34,526 nt of DNA, from assembly GCA_910588255.1 (NCBI GenBank), contig CAJUOM010000005.1:14987-49512 (forward strand). Reading direction: 5' to 3'. Made by a program: the position numbers and the translations under genes. Under the pieces are notes generated by a model, which had not been told where the DNA came from, did no database searches, and was given only the letters and a program-made list of their open reading frames with translations. The stretch is from an uncultured Alphaproteobacteria bacterium. GTDB lineage: Bacteria; Pseudomonadota; Alphaproteobacteria; RUG11792. Position 1 is the stretch's first letter; the number at the start of each line of letters is the position of its first letter. Below, one piece after another: positions 7,077 to 14,833 of the stretch.

Positions 7077-7526
7077 ATGGAATTTACCCTCAATGTTTGT
7101 CCTACCACTCAAATCAGAGTCAGGCATACTGTTGTTAAAAGAAAGAATAAGACTTTTGTCATGGTCTATAAGTGTAAAGAGCAGAAATTCAATGAACTAG
7201 AGCTCGAATATCACCTTATGCCTCACAGACCCAAAGTACCCCTATCTAAAGCTACAATAGTAAAATTCACAGCCTATCTGCCTATTCCAAAGTCCTTCTC
7301 TAAAAAGAAAAGAGAACAGGCTCTCAATCTTGAAATATTCCCTATAACCAAACCTGATGTGGATAATCTGACCAAGCAGCTCTTTGATGCCCTGACAAGA
7401 ATGGGATTCTGGACTGATGATAAGATAGTCTTTTCTCTTACGGCAATAAAAATTTATTCAGACAAACCAAGATGGGAGGTTTCCATTGAGGAGTTCCAAC
7501 CTCATAAAAATAATATGAGTATTTAA
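7077..7526 (+). CDS. rusA: RusA-family Holliday junction resolvase
   Basis: 149 aa. The active-site signature KPDVDNLTKQLFDAL plus WTDDK places acidic residues at Asp94, Asp96 and Asp115, with the same 2- and 21-residue spacings as E. coli RusA Asp70, Asp72 and Asp91. The enzyme dimer cuts four-way DNA junctions. Here it would resolve recombination or replication intermediates of the element, as in phages. An AAAGGA site precedes ATG 7077. It is single, with its own terminator. Confidence 0.88.
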   Translation: MEFTLNVCPTTQIRVRHTVVKRKNKTFVMVYKCKEQKFNELELEYHLMPHRPKVPLSKATIVKFTAYLPIPKSFSKKKREQALNLEIFPITKPDVDNLTKQLFDALTRMGFWTDDKIVFSLTAIKIYSDKPRWEVSIEEFQPHKNNMSI

Positions 7527-7541
7527 TGCCTAATTACAAAA

Positions 7542-7601
7542 AAAGAACAAAGAGCTTGATTATATACTTTTTTGTAGATAATTAAGTCCTTTGTTCTTTT
7601 C
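7542..7601. terminator. Terminator after rusA
   Basis: AAAAGAACAAAG (7542-7553) pairs perfectly with CTTTGTTCTTTT (7590-7601) across a 36-base loop. It can serve both rusA and the converging membrane-protein gene. Confidence 0.65.
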
Positions 7602-7618
7602 TGATATAGTAGAATTAT

Positions 7619-8095
7619 TTATTTTTTATAATCATAGTATTTTTTCAATAAATCTTCATAATCAATAACTAGAAACAGCCCTTTCAGCACTATTATTGAC
7701 CCCATCAAATGTATTAAAACCATGCTGAAACTGAATCGATCAACAATAACTCCTTCAAGTAATAAAATCAAAACAGGTATTAATGAAAGGATAATTCCCA
7801 GAAAGAATACTATAAATGGAGCAAATTGATAAAAGTCTAATCTTCTTCTTAGATAAGACAAAAATCTGTCTGGAGTTTTGCTCGTTTCTGTTCTAATGAA
7901 ATTGCTGCATCTTTCAATCTTTTTGCTTGTAATGAAAAATAACATCCAGAATATTGACATAAATATTATCAGCGATCCAAGCGGAGCTTTAATGTCCATA
8001 AAAGCTGATATGCAAATAAGAATGAGTGAAAATAAAATAAATTGCTTTTCACTTTTCTTTACTCTTGGTTTTTTTAATAAATCTAATAAAAACAT
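7619..8095 (-). CDS. Four-helix membrane protein, unknown
   Basis: 158 aa with four hydrophobic helices (FILFSLILICISAF; LIIFMSIFWMLFFI; FIVFFLGIILSLIPVLILLL; MVLIHLMGSIIVLKGLFLVI), the middle ones separated by a basic loop (TSKKIERCSNFIR to YLRRRLDF). An AGAGGT site lies upstream of ATG 8095. No family recognised. Last of three small membrane-protein genes on this strand. Confidence 0.6.
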   Translation of the reverse strand: MFLLDLLKKPRVKKSEKQFILFSLILICISAFMDIKAPLGSLIIFMSIFWMLFFITSKKIERCSNFIRTETSKTPDRFLSYLRRRLDFYQFAPFIVFFLGIILSLIPVLILLLEGVIVDRFSFSMVLIHLMGSIIVLKGLFLVIDYEDLLKKYYDYKK

Positions 8096-8185
8096 AATAA
8101 TATACCTCTAGTTATAATATAAAATTATAGAAAATAGTTAATAAAAAAATACCAAGATTTATTTTTCTATAACTATCTTATTATT

Positions 8186-8380
8186 CTACTCAATAATCTC
8201 CACAATAGACTGCACAGGTCTGTGTTTCTTAAAATGGGTTATTTGTTCTCGCTCCTGTTTCTCACCATCTTGAGGGAAATATGGTTCATAAAAAATAAGA
8301 GTAAATTTCAAAATATTCATAATAAATATTACTATAAGACCAATAAAAAGCACTAGTTCCGGCAGTGAAATTTTACTCAT
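8186..8380 (-). CDS. Single-helix membrane protein, unknown
   Basis: 64 aa from ATG 8380 (MSKISLPELVLFIGLIVIFI), with a GGAG site just upstream; the earlier ATG contains that site and is unlikely. One transmembrane helix, then a charged tail (DGEKQEREQITHFKKH). Its ATGAGTAA start overlaps the end of the shifted frame of the upstream gene, which suggests coupling. Confidence 0.55.
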   Translation of the reverse strand: MSKISLPELVLFIGLIVIFIMNILKFTLIFYEPYFPQDGEKQEREQITHFKKHRPVQSIVEIIE

Positions 8381-8611
8381 GGTCAGCTCCATTATTCAAT
8401 AATTTCAAAACTTCCTCTTCAGTTTTACTGACTTTATCACTCACAATCTTTCCATACTCATTCTCTGTATTACTCCTGTTATCCAAAATAAGGATAATAA
8501 ACTGTCAGGATGATAGTCTTCAAAAATAAAAATAAAAAAACTTGCTATAACTATTCCTAATGCAAAACAATATCCATAAAACTTAATCTTTGATTTTTCT
8601 AGTTTATCCAT
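8373..8611 (-). pseudogene. Small membrane protein gene with an apparent frameshift
   Basis: ATG 8611 with an AAAGGAG site starts MDKLEKSKIKFYGYCFALGI, one membrane helix, and stops unshifted at 8441 after 56 residues. In the -1 frame a stop lies at about 8505, after which the frame is open and coding-like (DNRSNTENEYGKIVSDKVSK then TEEEVLKLLNNGADHE). It ends in the ATGAGTAA that starts the next gene. The natural product probably joins the two parts. A real frameshift mutation, programmed slippage or a sequencing indel near 8500-8515 are all possible. Confidence 0.45.
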
Positions 8612-8850
8612 AACAATCTCCTTTGAAAGATAAATCAATTGTATACTATTGTTACTATAAAATTGTTATTTCTGTTTGAAATTTTATAAGAGGAAAGTCT
8701 TAGATAAGGGTTCGATAAAAACAAGAGAATCTTAACTTGAAACAAAAAGCTGGTGTTACTTTTTCCTTATAAATTTTATTTATGATTATAAAGATCGATA
8801 AATAAAAAAAAAGACCAAAAATGAATACCATTAAATTTAGTGTTTAGTTA
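8612..8850. other. Non-coding region with GTTACT repeats
   Basis: No gene seen. It contains the promoter region of the small membrane operon and two copies of the GTTACTTTYGGTTTGAAAT-type repeat (8665-8685, degenerate 8755-8776). Confidence 0.5.
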
Positions 8851-9334
8851 TTACACGTTTTTTTGTTCGTATTCTTTTCTTAAAATTTTTACACCATCAA
8901 TAATGGAATAATAAGTTTTATATTGCACGTGCTTCTGTTTTCTATTAAGAATGGCATTTATTCTCTCCATGCGCACCCCGCTCGCTCTCACAAGGTCTTT
9001 CTTTGTTGCCCCTGTATCCCGAAAGACATCTTCAATATGCCTTATCATGTCCTCAAAATAAAACATAAATGCTCCCTCCTCCTATTATTAATGTTGGTAT
9101 CAAAATTATATATTATTTTAATTAGGATCTTAAAATAAACCTGTTACTTCGGTTTGATAGTTTTTGTCATTTTTGTTTGGAATATCATGGACAGGAATTG
9201 AGAGGACTGAAGGATTATAGAACTAAAAAATGAGTAAAAATAGAGCTGTTACTTTTGTTTGAAATTCTTGAACAAATATGACTAATTATGAATAAATATG
9301 GATATGGGGGAGTTACTTTCGGTTAAATTTTAAT
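8665..9334 (+). repeat. Six dispersed ~20-bp direct repeats, consensus GTTACTTTYGGTTTGAAAT
   Basis: Copies at 8665-8685, 8755-8776 (degenerate), 9143-9160, 9166-9185 (GTCATTTTTGTTTGGAATAT), 9248-9270 and 9312-9334, all in the same direction, with the HTH gene between the second and third. Two of them (9143 and 9166) are spaced 23 bp. Likely operators of the HTH protein or iterons of a second origin. Confidence 0.65.
8851..9066 (-). CDS. Small helix-turn-helix (XRE-like) regulator
   Basis: 71 aa. GATKKDLVRASGVRMERINA followed by ILNRKQ (residues ~19-44) is a lambda-repressor-like helix-turn-helix, and the rest is a short helical tail. ATG 9066 has an AGGAGGGAG site ~8 bases upstream. Repeats of a ~20-bp motif flank the gene on both sides, so it likely regulates itself and neighbours through them. 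With no other domain it is probably a dimeric repressor. Confidence 0.75.
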   Translation of the reverse strand: MFYFEDMIRHIEDVFRDTGATKKDLVRASGVRMERINAILNRKQKHVQYKTYYSIIDGVKILRKEYEQKNV

Positions 9335-9593
9335 ATTGTCAATAAAATTGGGTTGATATGTATAAGAGAGATTGGAATGTAATTATAACAGTAACGGAAG
9401 ATTTTCTTTAATTTATAAAAGAATAGCTAAATATCAAAAAATTAACTAAAAAATCATCCAAGAAATCAAATCATGCCGGTTGTCAATAAAAACCAATTTC
9501 CTTTAAAAAATACCCTTTTTTTTGAAAAAAAATAATTTCTCCCCAAAAATACTCATATAATAATATAAATAACAATTAACTTAGGAGAAGCTT
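9067..9593. other. Non-coding control region between HTH gene and primase gene
   Basis: 527 bases without a gene. It contains four of the direct repeats, then AT-rich DNA with A and T runs (9500-9545), then the primase promoter (TATAAT 9556-9561). Confidence 0.6.
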
Positions 9594-10469
9594 ATGTCAA
9601 CCAAGCCTGCCATTGCTAAGCTATATCATGAAAGCTTGCCATGTGCTGCCTATGTCATTGGGCTGAGAGAAAAGAATACCAAATCATGGAAGACCTTCAC
9701 CGTACAATCTGATAAACTCAAAGATGCATTTCCGTACAATTTCTTTAAGTCAAAATATGAGTACCACATCAAACCATTGGAAGCTATTAACTCCCATCAT
9801 TACACCTTTCTTGATGACGTTAGCCAAGAAAATATCAACAGAATGAAACTTGACGGACTTATCCCTGCCATGGTTATCGAAACCAGCCCTAATAAATTTC
9901 AGCTATGGCTTAGATTTGAAAAAACAATGAGCTACGAACAGGCTCTTGCCACAAGCAGATATCTTACCCGGAAATATGAAGCTGACAAAGGAGCTATCTC
10001 AACTTCCCATTTCAGCAGATGTCCATACTTCAAAAGAATATTAAAAAATGGTACTGTCTTTGAAGCAAAGCTTGTTGAAAACTCACGAATAATCAATCAT
10101 AACCTTGAAGATGAGGTTATTCAGCCGCAAAAAGAAGAAAGCTACAAAGAAACCCTAAGAAGAAGCTACTCCAAAGCCCCAAACATAAAAAGCCCTTTAT
10201 CTTCTGATATTGATGCAAAATGCAAAACTTATATCTCAAATCTTGTTAATAAAGGCTACGAAGATATGAGCATGGTTGATTTTATAACAATTGCTTGGTT
10301 ATACCGTGACGGCTACAGCCAAGGCAGCATTATCTCTGCTATGATGAACAACAGTCACAATCTCATAAAAAGAAAAGGCAATTTCCATAACGCTCAGAGA
10401 TACCTCAATTATACTTTTGCCAATGTCGAGAAAAAAGTTGTTTGTGAAAAATCAATGAGCCCTCAATAG
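9594..10469 (+). CDS. RepB-type plasmid DNA primase
   Basis: 291 aa. The core HHYTFLDDVSQENI, then LIPAMVIETSPNKFQLWLRF (residues ~68-108) and ADKGAISTSHFSRCPYF (~130-146) match the RepB primase domain of mobilisable plasmids, where Asp residues of FLDD and AD bind metal and ETSPxxxQxW is characteristic. It would make primers on single-stranded origin DNA. The C-terminal ~120 residues are a helical domain similar in position to the helix-bundle of these primases. AGGAGA (9583-9588) precedes the ATG. Regulation by the nearby HTH repressor is plausible. Confidence 0.85.
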   Translation: MSTKPAIAKLYHESLPCAAYVIGLREKNTKSWKTFTVQSDKLKDAFPYNFFKSKYEYHIKPLEAINSHHYTFLDDVSQENINRMKLDGLIPAMVIETSPNKFQLWLRFEKTMSYEQALATSRYLTRKYEADKGAISTSHFSRCPYFKRILKNGTVFEAKLVENSRIINHNLEDEVIQPQKEESYKETLRRSYSKAPNIKSPLSSDIDAKCKTYISNLVNKGYEDMSMVDFITIAWLYRDGYSQGSIISAMMNNSHNLIKRKGNFHNAQRYLNYTFANVEKKVVCEKSMSPQ

Positions 10470-10476
10470 GACCTTT

Positions 10477-10520
10477 ACAGCATAAGCTCTGCTGGATTTT
10501 TCATGCAGGGCTTATGCTGT
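10477..10520 (+). terminator. Long hairpin after the primase gene
   Basis: ACAGCATAAGC (10477-10487) pairs perfectly with GCTTATGCTGT (10510-10520), with a further CTGC/GCAG pairing inside. There is no T-run after it, so it may be a terminator of weak type, an RNA-stability element or a priming structure. Confidence 0.55.
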
Positions 10521-10607
10521 TCATTATAAGCAATATTGTATCTAAAAGGCAAAAAAAGAATCAGACTGTTCATTAAATAGTCAACAAAGAATAGACATAT
10601 ATTCTCC

Positions 10608-10646
10608 TTGAACCACCTGCAGAACGAGTCTCTGCGGGGATTTCAA
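10608..10646 (+). promoter_or_regulatory. Imperfect hairpin upstream of the nucleotidyltransferase gene
   Basis: TTGAA/TTCAA outer arms and CCTGCAGA/TCTGCGGG inner arms form a stem with one internal loop. A TATAAT-like box (CTTATATAATAAAG, about 10652-10660) follows it, so it precedes the promoter rather than sitting in the leader. Possible protein-binding site or terminator of upstream transcription. Confidence 0.3.
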
Positions 10647-10688
10647 AACTTATATAATAAAGCATAAATTTAAATAAATGGAGAAATT

Positions 10689-11687
10689 ATGATAGATAAG
10701 ATTAAAAAATTGGCAGCACCTCACGGGAAGCTTTTATATTTGACTGAATTTGGTTCTATTCTCTATGGAACAAACACTCACTCTTCAGATGTGGACTATA
10801 AAGGCATATTTCTTCCTTATGAACATGATATGCTTCTGGGTAAACCTGCCAAAAATATCCAGTATACCACCGGAAACCAACATTCAAGAAACACTAAAGA
10901 TGATATTGATGTAAGTTTATGGTCACTCCAGTACTTTATGGAACTCGTTGGTAAAGGAGATACCAATGCCATTGATTTGCTTTTCAGTATGTACAGCAGC
11001 CATAACTATAAATATTTCGATCAAGATTTTATGGATTGCATGATGGAATATGATCCAAAAGAGCTTATTGATATTAAAAATACCAAGTCTTATGTCAGCT
11101 ATGCTTATGCCCAGGCTAAAAAATATGGGCTGAAAGGTTCAAGATTAGCCAAGCTCAAGGAAGTAACAGAATTTCTTGAAAGTAAAAACTTAGCTCCCGA
11201 AACCAGAATAGGAACAATCTTTGGAGGCATTATCAATAAGTTTTATGACCGGTCTTTGTGTTTTATGAAAGGGGATTTACTTTATTTATTAGGCAAAGGT
11301 TTTAACTCCCATGTGAAGATGAAAGAAGCTCTTGAAAGACTCCATGCGGACTATGACAGATATGGTGAAAGAGCAAAAGAAGCTGAACAGAATAAAAATA
11401 TTGATTGGAAAGCTGTATCTCATGCGGTGAGATGCCTGTTCCAAATGATAGAACTTATTGATACAGGAAAGATTAACTACCCTCTCAAGGATGCTGGTTT
11501 CATCAAAGAAGTCAAATATGGCATGAAAACATGGAAAGAAACTGAGGAATTAATCATTGATTTGTTAAAACAAGTAGACGAAAAAGTAGTTAATATTCCG
11601 GCAAACAAGACATATAATGATTGTCATAAAGATATTATTCTAAGCCAATATAATATTGACAGTGATATGTCACCTAATATGATGTGA
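10689..11687 (+). CDS. Predicted nucleotidyltransferase (PF10127-like)
   Basis: 332 aa. The nucleotidyltransferase signature FGSILYGTNTHSSDVDYKG supplies Gly22-Ser23 and Asp34/Asp36, and DDIDVSLWSLQYF around residue 74 supplies the third acidic residue. This is the GSxxYGxxxxxSDxDxxG pattern of PF10127 proteins, related to the RNA-repair-associated RlaP family. It should transfer a nucleotide to an RNA, protein or small molecule; the target is unknown. A GGAG site precedes the ATG. It heads an operon with two paralogous genes (gaps 7 and 15 bases). Confidence 0.8.
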   Translation: MIDKIKKLAAPHGKLLYLTEFGSILYGTNTHSSDVDYKGIFLPYEHDMLLGKPAKNIQYTTGNQHSRNTKDDIDVSLWSLQYFMELVGKGDTNAIDLLFSMYSSHNYKYFDQDFMDCMMEYDPKELIDIKNTKSYVSYAYAQAKKYGLKGSRLAKLKEVTEFLESKNLAPETRIGTIFGGIINKFYDRSLCFMKGDLLYLLGKGFNSHVKMKEALERLHADYDRYGERAKEAEQNKNIDWKAVSHAVRCLFQMIELIDTGKINYPLKDAGFIKEVKYGMKTWKETEELIIDLLKQVDEKVVNIPANKTYNDCHKDIILSQYNIDSDMSPNMM

Positions 11688-11694
11688 GGATATT

Positions 11695-12366
11695 ATGAAA
11701 AACAGAGAAGATTATGCCCATTATATATGTGAGATGAGCAATCTCCTGAAGAAAGGAATGAAAATCTCCATAAAAAGTATTCGAACCTTTGACAAGGAAT
11801 TTGATGAATATGAAGCTGATGCAATTTGGTTATTCCCCTATCTTATGGGCGAACTAATCAGCCATAATAATCTTGATACGATTGAAAAGCAGTTAGAATT
11901 TTTGGAGCAGCATTTTGAAAGAGATTTAATTCATGAACTCACCATGTATTACACCGAAGACTTTTACGGAATAGACTATATTAAATCTTTTAATGATCTG
12001 AAAAAACTGGACAAGGTTTCCGGTACAGATTTTTGTGGTTATTATGCCGACAAAGATATCTATCTTAACATTTTAGATAAATATGAACTTTTCTATGAAG
12101 ATTATGAGGATGGGGATGAAGGCTTTGCCCGTGATTTGAAAATGCTGGATAGAATTGATCCGGAAAAAAATCATATAGCAAACTGTCTCATTTATATCTT
12201 GAAAAAACGTGAAAATGATAAGGCTGAAGAAATTTTTGAAGCATTTCGGATTTTCTTCAATGAGGAAGAATTATACAAAAATGCTATTCTCAAAAATTAT
12301 CTAACTGAAAATGGTCTGACAGGTTTATTAGAACAGATTGAAGAGAAAGAATTTCCAACTTTATAA
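11695..12366 (+). CDS. Unknown acidic protein, tandem paralogue 1
   Basis: 223 aa, acidic and mainly helical, no membrane segment and no recognised domain. It aligns over its length with the next gene: LDTIEKQLEFLEQHFERDLI against LDTFETQLEFIKAHFSKELI, and ILKNYLTENGLTGLLEQIEE against ILKNYFTKHNMTDCLEQLEE, with identical length. GAGGAT precedes the ATG, 7 bases after the nucleotidyltransferase stop. Confidence 0.7.
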   Translation: MKNREDYAHYICEMSNLLKKGMKISIKSIRTFDKEFDEYEADAIWLFPYLMGELISHNNLDTIEKQLEFLEQHFERDLIHELTMYYTEDFYGIDYIKSFNDLKKLDKVSGTDFCGYYADKDIYLNILDKYELFYEDYEDGDEGFARDLKMLDRIDPEKNHIANCLIYILKKRENDKAEEIFEAFRIFFNEEELYKNAILKNYLTENGLTGLLEQIEEKEFPTL

Positions 12367-12381
12367 CCAATAGGATTTATT

Positions 12382-13053
12382 ATGAAAACAGTAAATGATT
12401 ACCTAAGTTTTATCTGCACTTTTATAGATATTTCTGATTTTAACAAAAAGATAACTCCTGGCAAACTCGTCGAGTTTGACCCTGACTATAGATATATAAG
12501 TGATTGTGAAGATACTTTTCAGAACATCATGCAGGGACTTATTGACAACTATCATCTTGATACGTTTGAAACACAACTGGAATTTATCAAAGCACATTTC
12601 AGCAAAGAGCTCATCAAACTGTTATTTGACTATTATGTATTTAATCCTGAAGCTATCCAGTATATCAATTCAAAAGAAGATATGAAAAAGGTTGATAATT
12701 ATACTGGTTATGGACTAGTTTATTATTATTTTCAAGATAAGACTGCCTTCTATCACCAAATTCTTCTCACTTATGATATGCATTTCCACATTAAAAATCC
12801 TTGGATGTTTATCCAAGAACTTAATTATCGTGACAAGTTTTATCCAAATGAAAATGCTCTTCCAACGTTCTTTATCTATGCCATTGAAAATATAAAAAAA
12901 TATACTCCGACAGAACATCTTAATGTTTTTATTGAAAAGTTTGGGTTGGATAGACTTTGCAAAGATGATATCCTCAAAAATTATTTTACAAAGCATAACA
13001 TGACTGACTGTTTAGAACAGCTTGAAGAGTCTGAAAATTCTCCCAGATTATAA
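12382..13053 (+). CDS. Unknown protein, tandem paralogue 2
   Basis: 223 aa, a diverged duplicate of the preceding gene (see shared LDTxExQLEFxxxHF and ILKNYxTxxxxTxxLEQ motifs). The middle differs most and is richer in aromatic residues (YTGYGLVYYYFQDK). AGGA lies 8 bases upstream. The operon ends at the hairpin at 13079. The two could form a heterodimer or act as paired partners of the nucleotidyltransferase; this is inference. Confidence 0.7.
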   Translation: MKTVNDYLSFICTFIDISDFNKKITPGKLVEFDPDYRYISDCEDTFQNIMQGLIDNYHLDTFETQLEFIKAHFSKELIKLLFDYYVFNPEAIQYINSKEDMKKVDNYTGYGLVYYYFQDKTAFYHQILLTYDMHFHIKNPWMFIQELNYRDKFYPNENALPTFFIYAIENIKKYTPTEHLNVFIEKFGLDRLCKDDILKNYFTKHNMTDCLEQLEESENSPRL

Positions 13054-13078
13054 TTAATACTATTATTACAAAAGAAAA

Positions 13079-13104
13079 GCTCCCTAATTGGGAGCCTCTC
13101 TTAT
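13079..13104. terminator. Bidirectional terminator
   Basis: GCTCCC (13079-13084) pairs with GGGAGC (13090-13095), followed by CTCTCTTATTTT and preceded by AAAAGAAAA. Separates convergent genes. Confidence 0.8.
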
Positions 13105-13487
13105 TTTAATTCTTCAGTGATTGTTACCAAATGCCATTTTTTGACCAAATGCCATTTTTTGAGTTCAACTTCTTCGCCAGTATCAAAGTTGACAACTTCT
13201 TTTCTTGTCCCTTCTTCCCACTGGAATAAACAATCCCCAATGGCGCAGCATTTCAGCCCTTCCTCATAAAGAGCTTGTTCGCAGAATTTCTTAGCCTCTT
13301 CCACTGTTTTGAAATTAGGTTCAGTACTGTATGTCACTGAACCATCTTCTCTAAAAATAATGGTTTCAACAAGTTCTTCAAAGACCCATGGATCTGTTAC
13401 AAAACCACCATCTTCGTCCTGATAAAACAACTCACAGACATAAACCTTATCCCCAAACTTCAAATCGGAATTAATTTTGTATTCCAT
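13101..13487 (-). CDS. Unknown acidic protein with a duplicated C-terminal hexapeptide
   Basis: 128 aa from ATG 13487, which has a GGAGA site; the frame opens 11 codons earlier without one. Acidic (FYQDEDGGFVTDPWVFEELV). No recognised domain. Near the C-terminus KKWHLV occurs twice in a row, encoded by an exact 18-bp tandem duplication (13126-13161). A TGTGTATAATAATTC promoter box lies at 13505-13520 on the minus strand. Confidence 0.65.
   Translation of the reverse strand: MEYKINSDLKFGDKVYVCELFYQDEDGGFVTDPWVFEELVETIIFREDGSVTYSTEPNFKTVEEAKKFCEQALYEEGLKCCAIGDCLFQWEEGTRKEVVNFDTGEEVELKKWHLVKKWHLVTITEELK
13126..13161. repeat. Exact 18-bp tandem duplication
   Basis: ACCAAATGCCATTTTTTG occurs twice head to tail (13126-13143, 13144-13161). 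It keeps the reading frame of the gene around it. Confidence 0.9.
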
Positions 13488-13552
13488 ATCATTTATTCTC
13501 CATAGAATTATTATACACAAATTTGTATATAATTCAAGTTGTTTTTTCAGAA

Positions 13553-14608
13553 TTAATCACCTGTAATTGTTTCAGCAAAAGGGTTTTCCATGTGTATCTT
13601 ATAATTTTTCTGAGCCAGTTCTTTTGATGTATTTGCATAACAATATTCACAAAGGTGTGGACAGGTATTATACTCACCTATATCCTTACTGATAACACAG
13701 CCACAGGCAGTTCTCTGCCCTTTATCCTTATTATTCTTCTTTCTTACCGCTTTGACCGTATCATTAATGATAATTTCATTTCCGGTATCAGGCAAATCAA
13801 TCAAACTCAGCAAGTTTACTTGAGTTTCCAAACCAAGATAATCAAATATTTTCTTATTTGGATAGGATAATTGAGCAATGAGTTCATCATCGATGCAATG
13901 AGCATGACTGATACCATATTTATCCAAATCAAGATATTCAGCACATGTCGCAACATGATAATTCCAGCTCTTATTAAGTTCGGAGATTCCCTTAGCAATC
14001 TTTTCCATTTTATCCACATCCCAATCAATGTAGTCAATATTGCTTTTATTTAAATTATTCTTAACCTTGGCATACTCTGCGATATCAGCGAAGCTGAAGA
14101 TAAATCTTTCAGTGTAGTCGGATAGAGCATCTCCTATTTTTTTTATCTTGTTAAGTAAATCATTGATACCCATTTTTCTGGTTACCAGTAATGGGTCATA
14201 TCTCCAAATAACAGCTTTTTTGCCAAGCAAAGAAGAAAGTTTTTTAAATGTTTCAATCCTTTTTTCAAGAGAAGGAACTCCCTTTTCAAGCTGTTCATAA
14301 TCATTCAAAGTAAACTGGATATAACACTTGATCCCTTTTTCTTTCAGCTTAGGCAGATGTTCAATAAGAGGTTCAGGATTCTTTGACCAGAATACAATAA
14401 ATTGCGTATTTTCATAAGAAATATAACTCTTCAGACCATTAAAAGGATTTGTCCATACTGAGTATCCTTTATTCAATCTGTCAAAAAACCAATCAGAATA
14501 AAATGCGGGTATATCTGTACTCCTGCTTGCTGAAATAATCACAGGAGCCTGAGCTTCTATTCTCTTTCCATTATCCAAAGTTATAATTACCTTATTGTCT
14601 ATTGGCAT
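13553..14608 (-). CDS. DUF1848 family protein with a cysteine cluster
   Basis: 351 aa from ATG 14608 (TGAGGT site; the frame opens four codons earlier). The N-terminal part VIISASRSTDIPAFYSDWFF, TNPFNGLKSY, FIVFWSKNPEPLIEHL and KKAVIWRYDPLL are hallmark DUF1848 motifs. The C-terminus has ACGCVISKDIGEYNTCPHLC followed by EYCYAN, a five-cysteine cluster that could hold an iron-sulfur centre or metal. The fold is thought to be related to radical-enzyme or nuclease-like barrels; no activity is established. The promoter is AT-rich DNA at 14640-14690. Single gene. Confidence 0.85.
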   Translation of the reverse strand: MPIDNKVIITLDNGKRIEAQAPVIISASRSTDIPAFYSDWFFDRLNKGYSVWTNPFNGLKSYISYENTQFIVFWSKNPEPLIEHLPKLKEKGIKCYIQFTLNDYEQLEKGVPSLEKRIETFKKLSSLLGKKAVIWRYDPLLVTRKMGINDLLNKIKKIGDALSDYTERFIFSFADIAEYAKVKNNLNKSNIDYIDWDVDKMEKIAKGISELNKSWNYHVATCAEYLDLDKYGISHAHCIDDELIAQLSYPNKKIFDYLGLETQVNLLSLIDLPDTGNEIIINDTVKAVRKKNNKDKGQRTACGCVISKDIGEYNTCPHLCEYCYANTSKELAQKNYKIHMENPFAETITGD

Positions 14609-14746
14609 AACTAACCTCATTAAATTTTTATCTTTGTTTTGTTATATACTTATTTTTATATAAAAGTTATCACCGCACACAAAAAAAATTATACTTTATA
14701 TAAAAAAATATATTCAATACCAATATAATAGTAAAAATTTTTATTT

Positions 14747-14760
14747 AAAATTGTATATAA
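14747..14760 (+). promoter_or_regulatory. Orphan AAAATTGTATATAA box facing into a hairpin
   Basis: The same box found upstream of several genes here lies on the plus strand between two minus-strand genes. It faces the 14791-14812 hairpin 30 bases away. A short RNA of ~50 bases or a protein-binding site are possible. Confidence 0.35.
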
Positions 14761-14784
14761 AAACAAATAAACATCAGTGAATAA

Positions 14785-14815
14785 TAAAAACCCCGAATAT
14801 TTTTATTCAGGGATT
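14785..14815 (-). terminator. Terminator of the HipA gene
   Basis: CCCCGAATA (from 14791) pairs with TATTCAGGG (to 14812) with one mismatch. On the minus strand a T-run follows. Confidence 0.6.
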
Positions 14816-14833
14816 ATAAAAAATCAGGAACTA

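Noticed and set aside
8851..9066. The HTH protein as HipB partner of the HipA kinase
   Set aside because: It is about 6 kb from hipA, with unrelated genes between, and has its own repeat array; nothing links the two.
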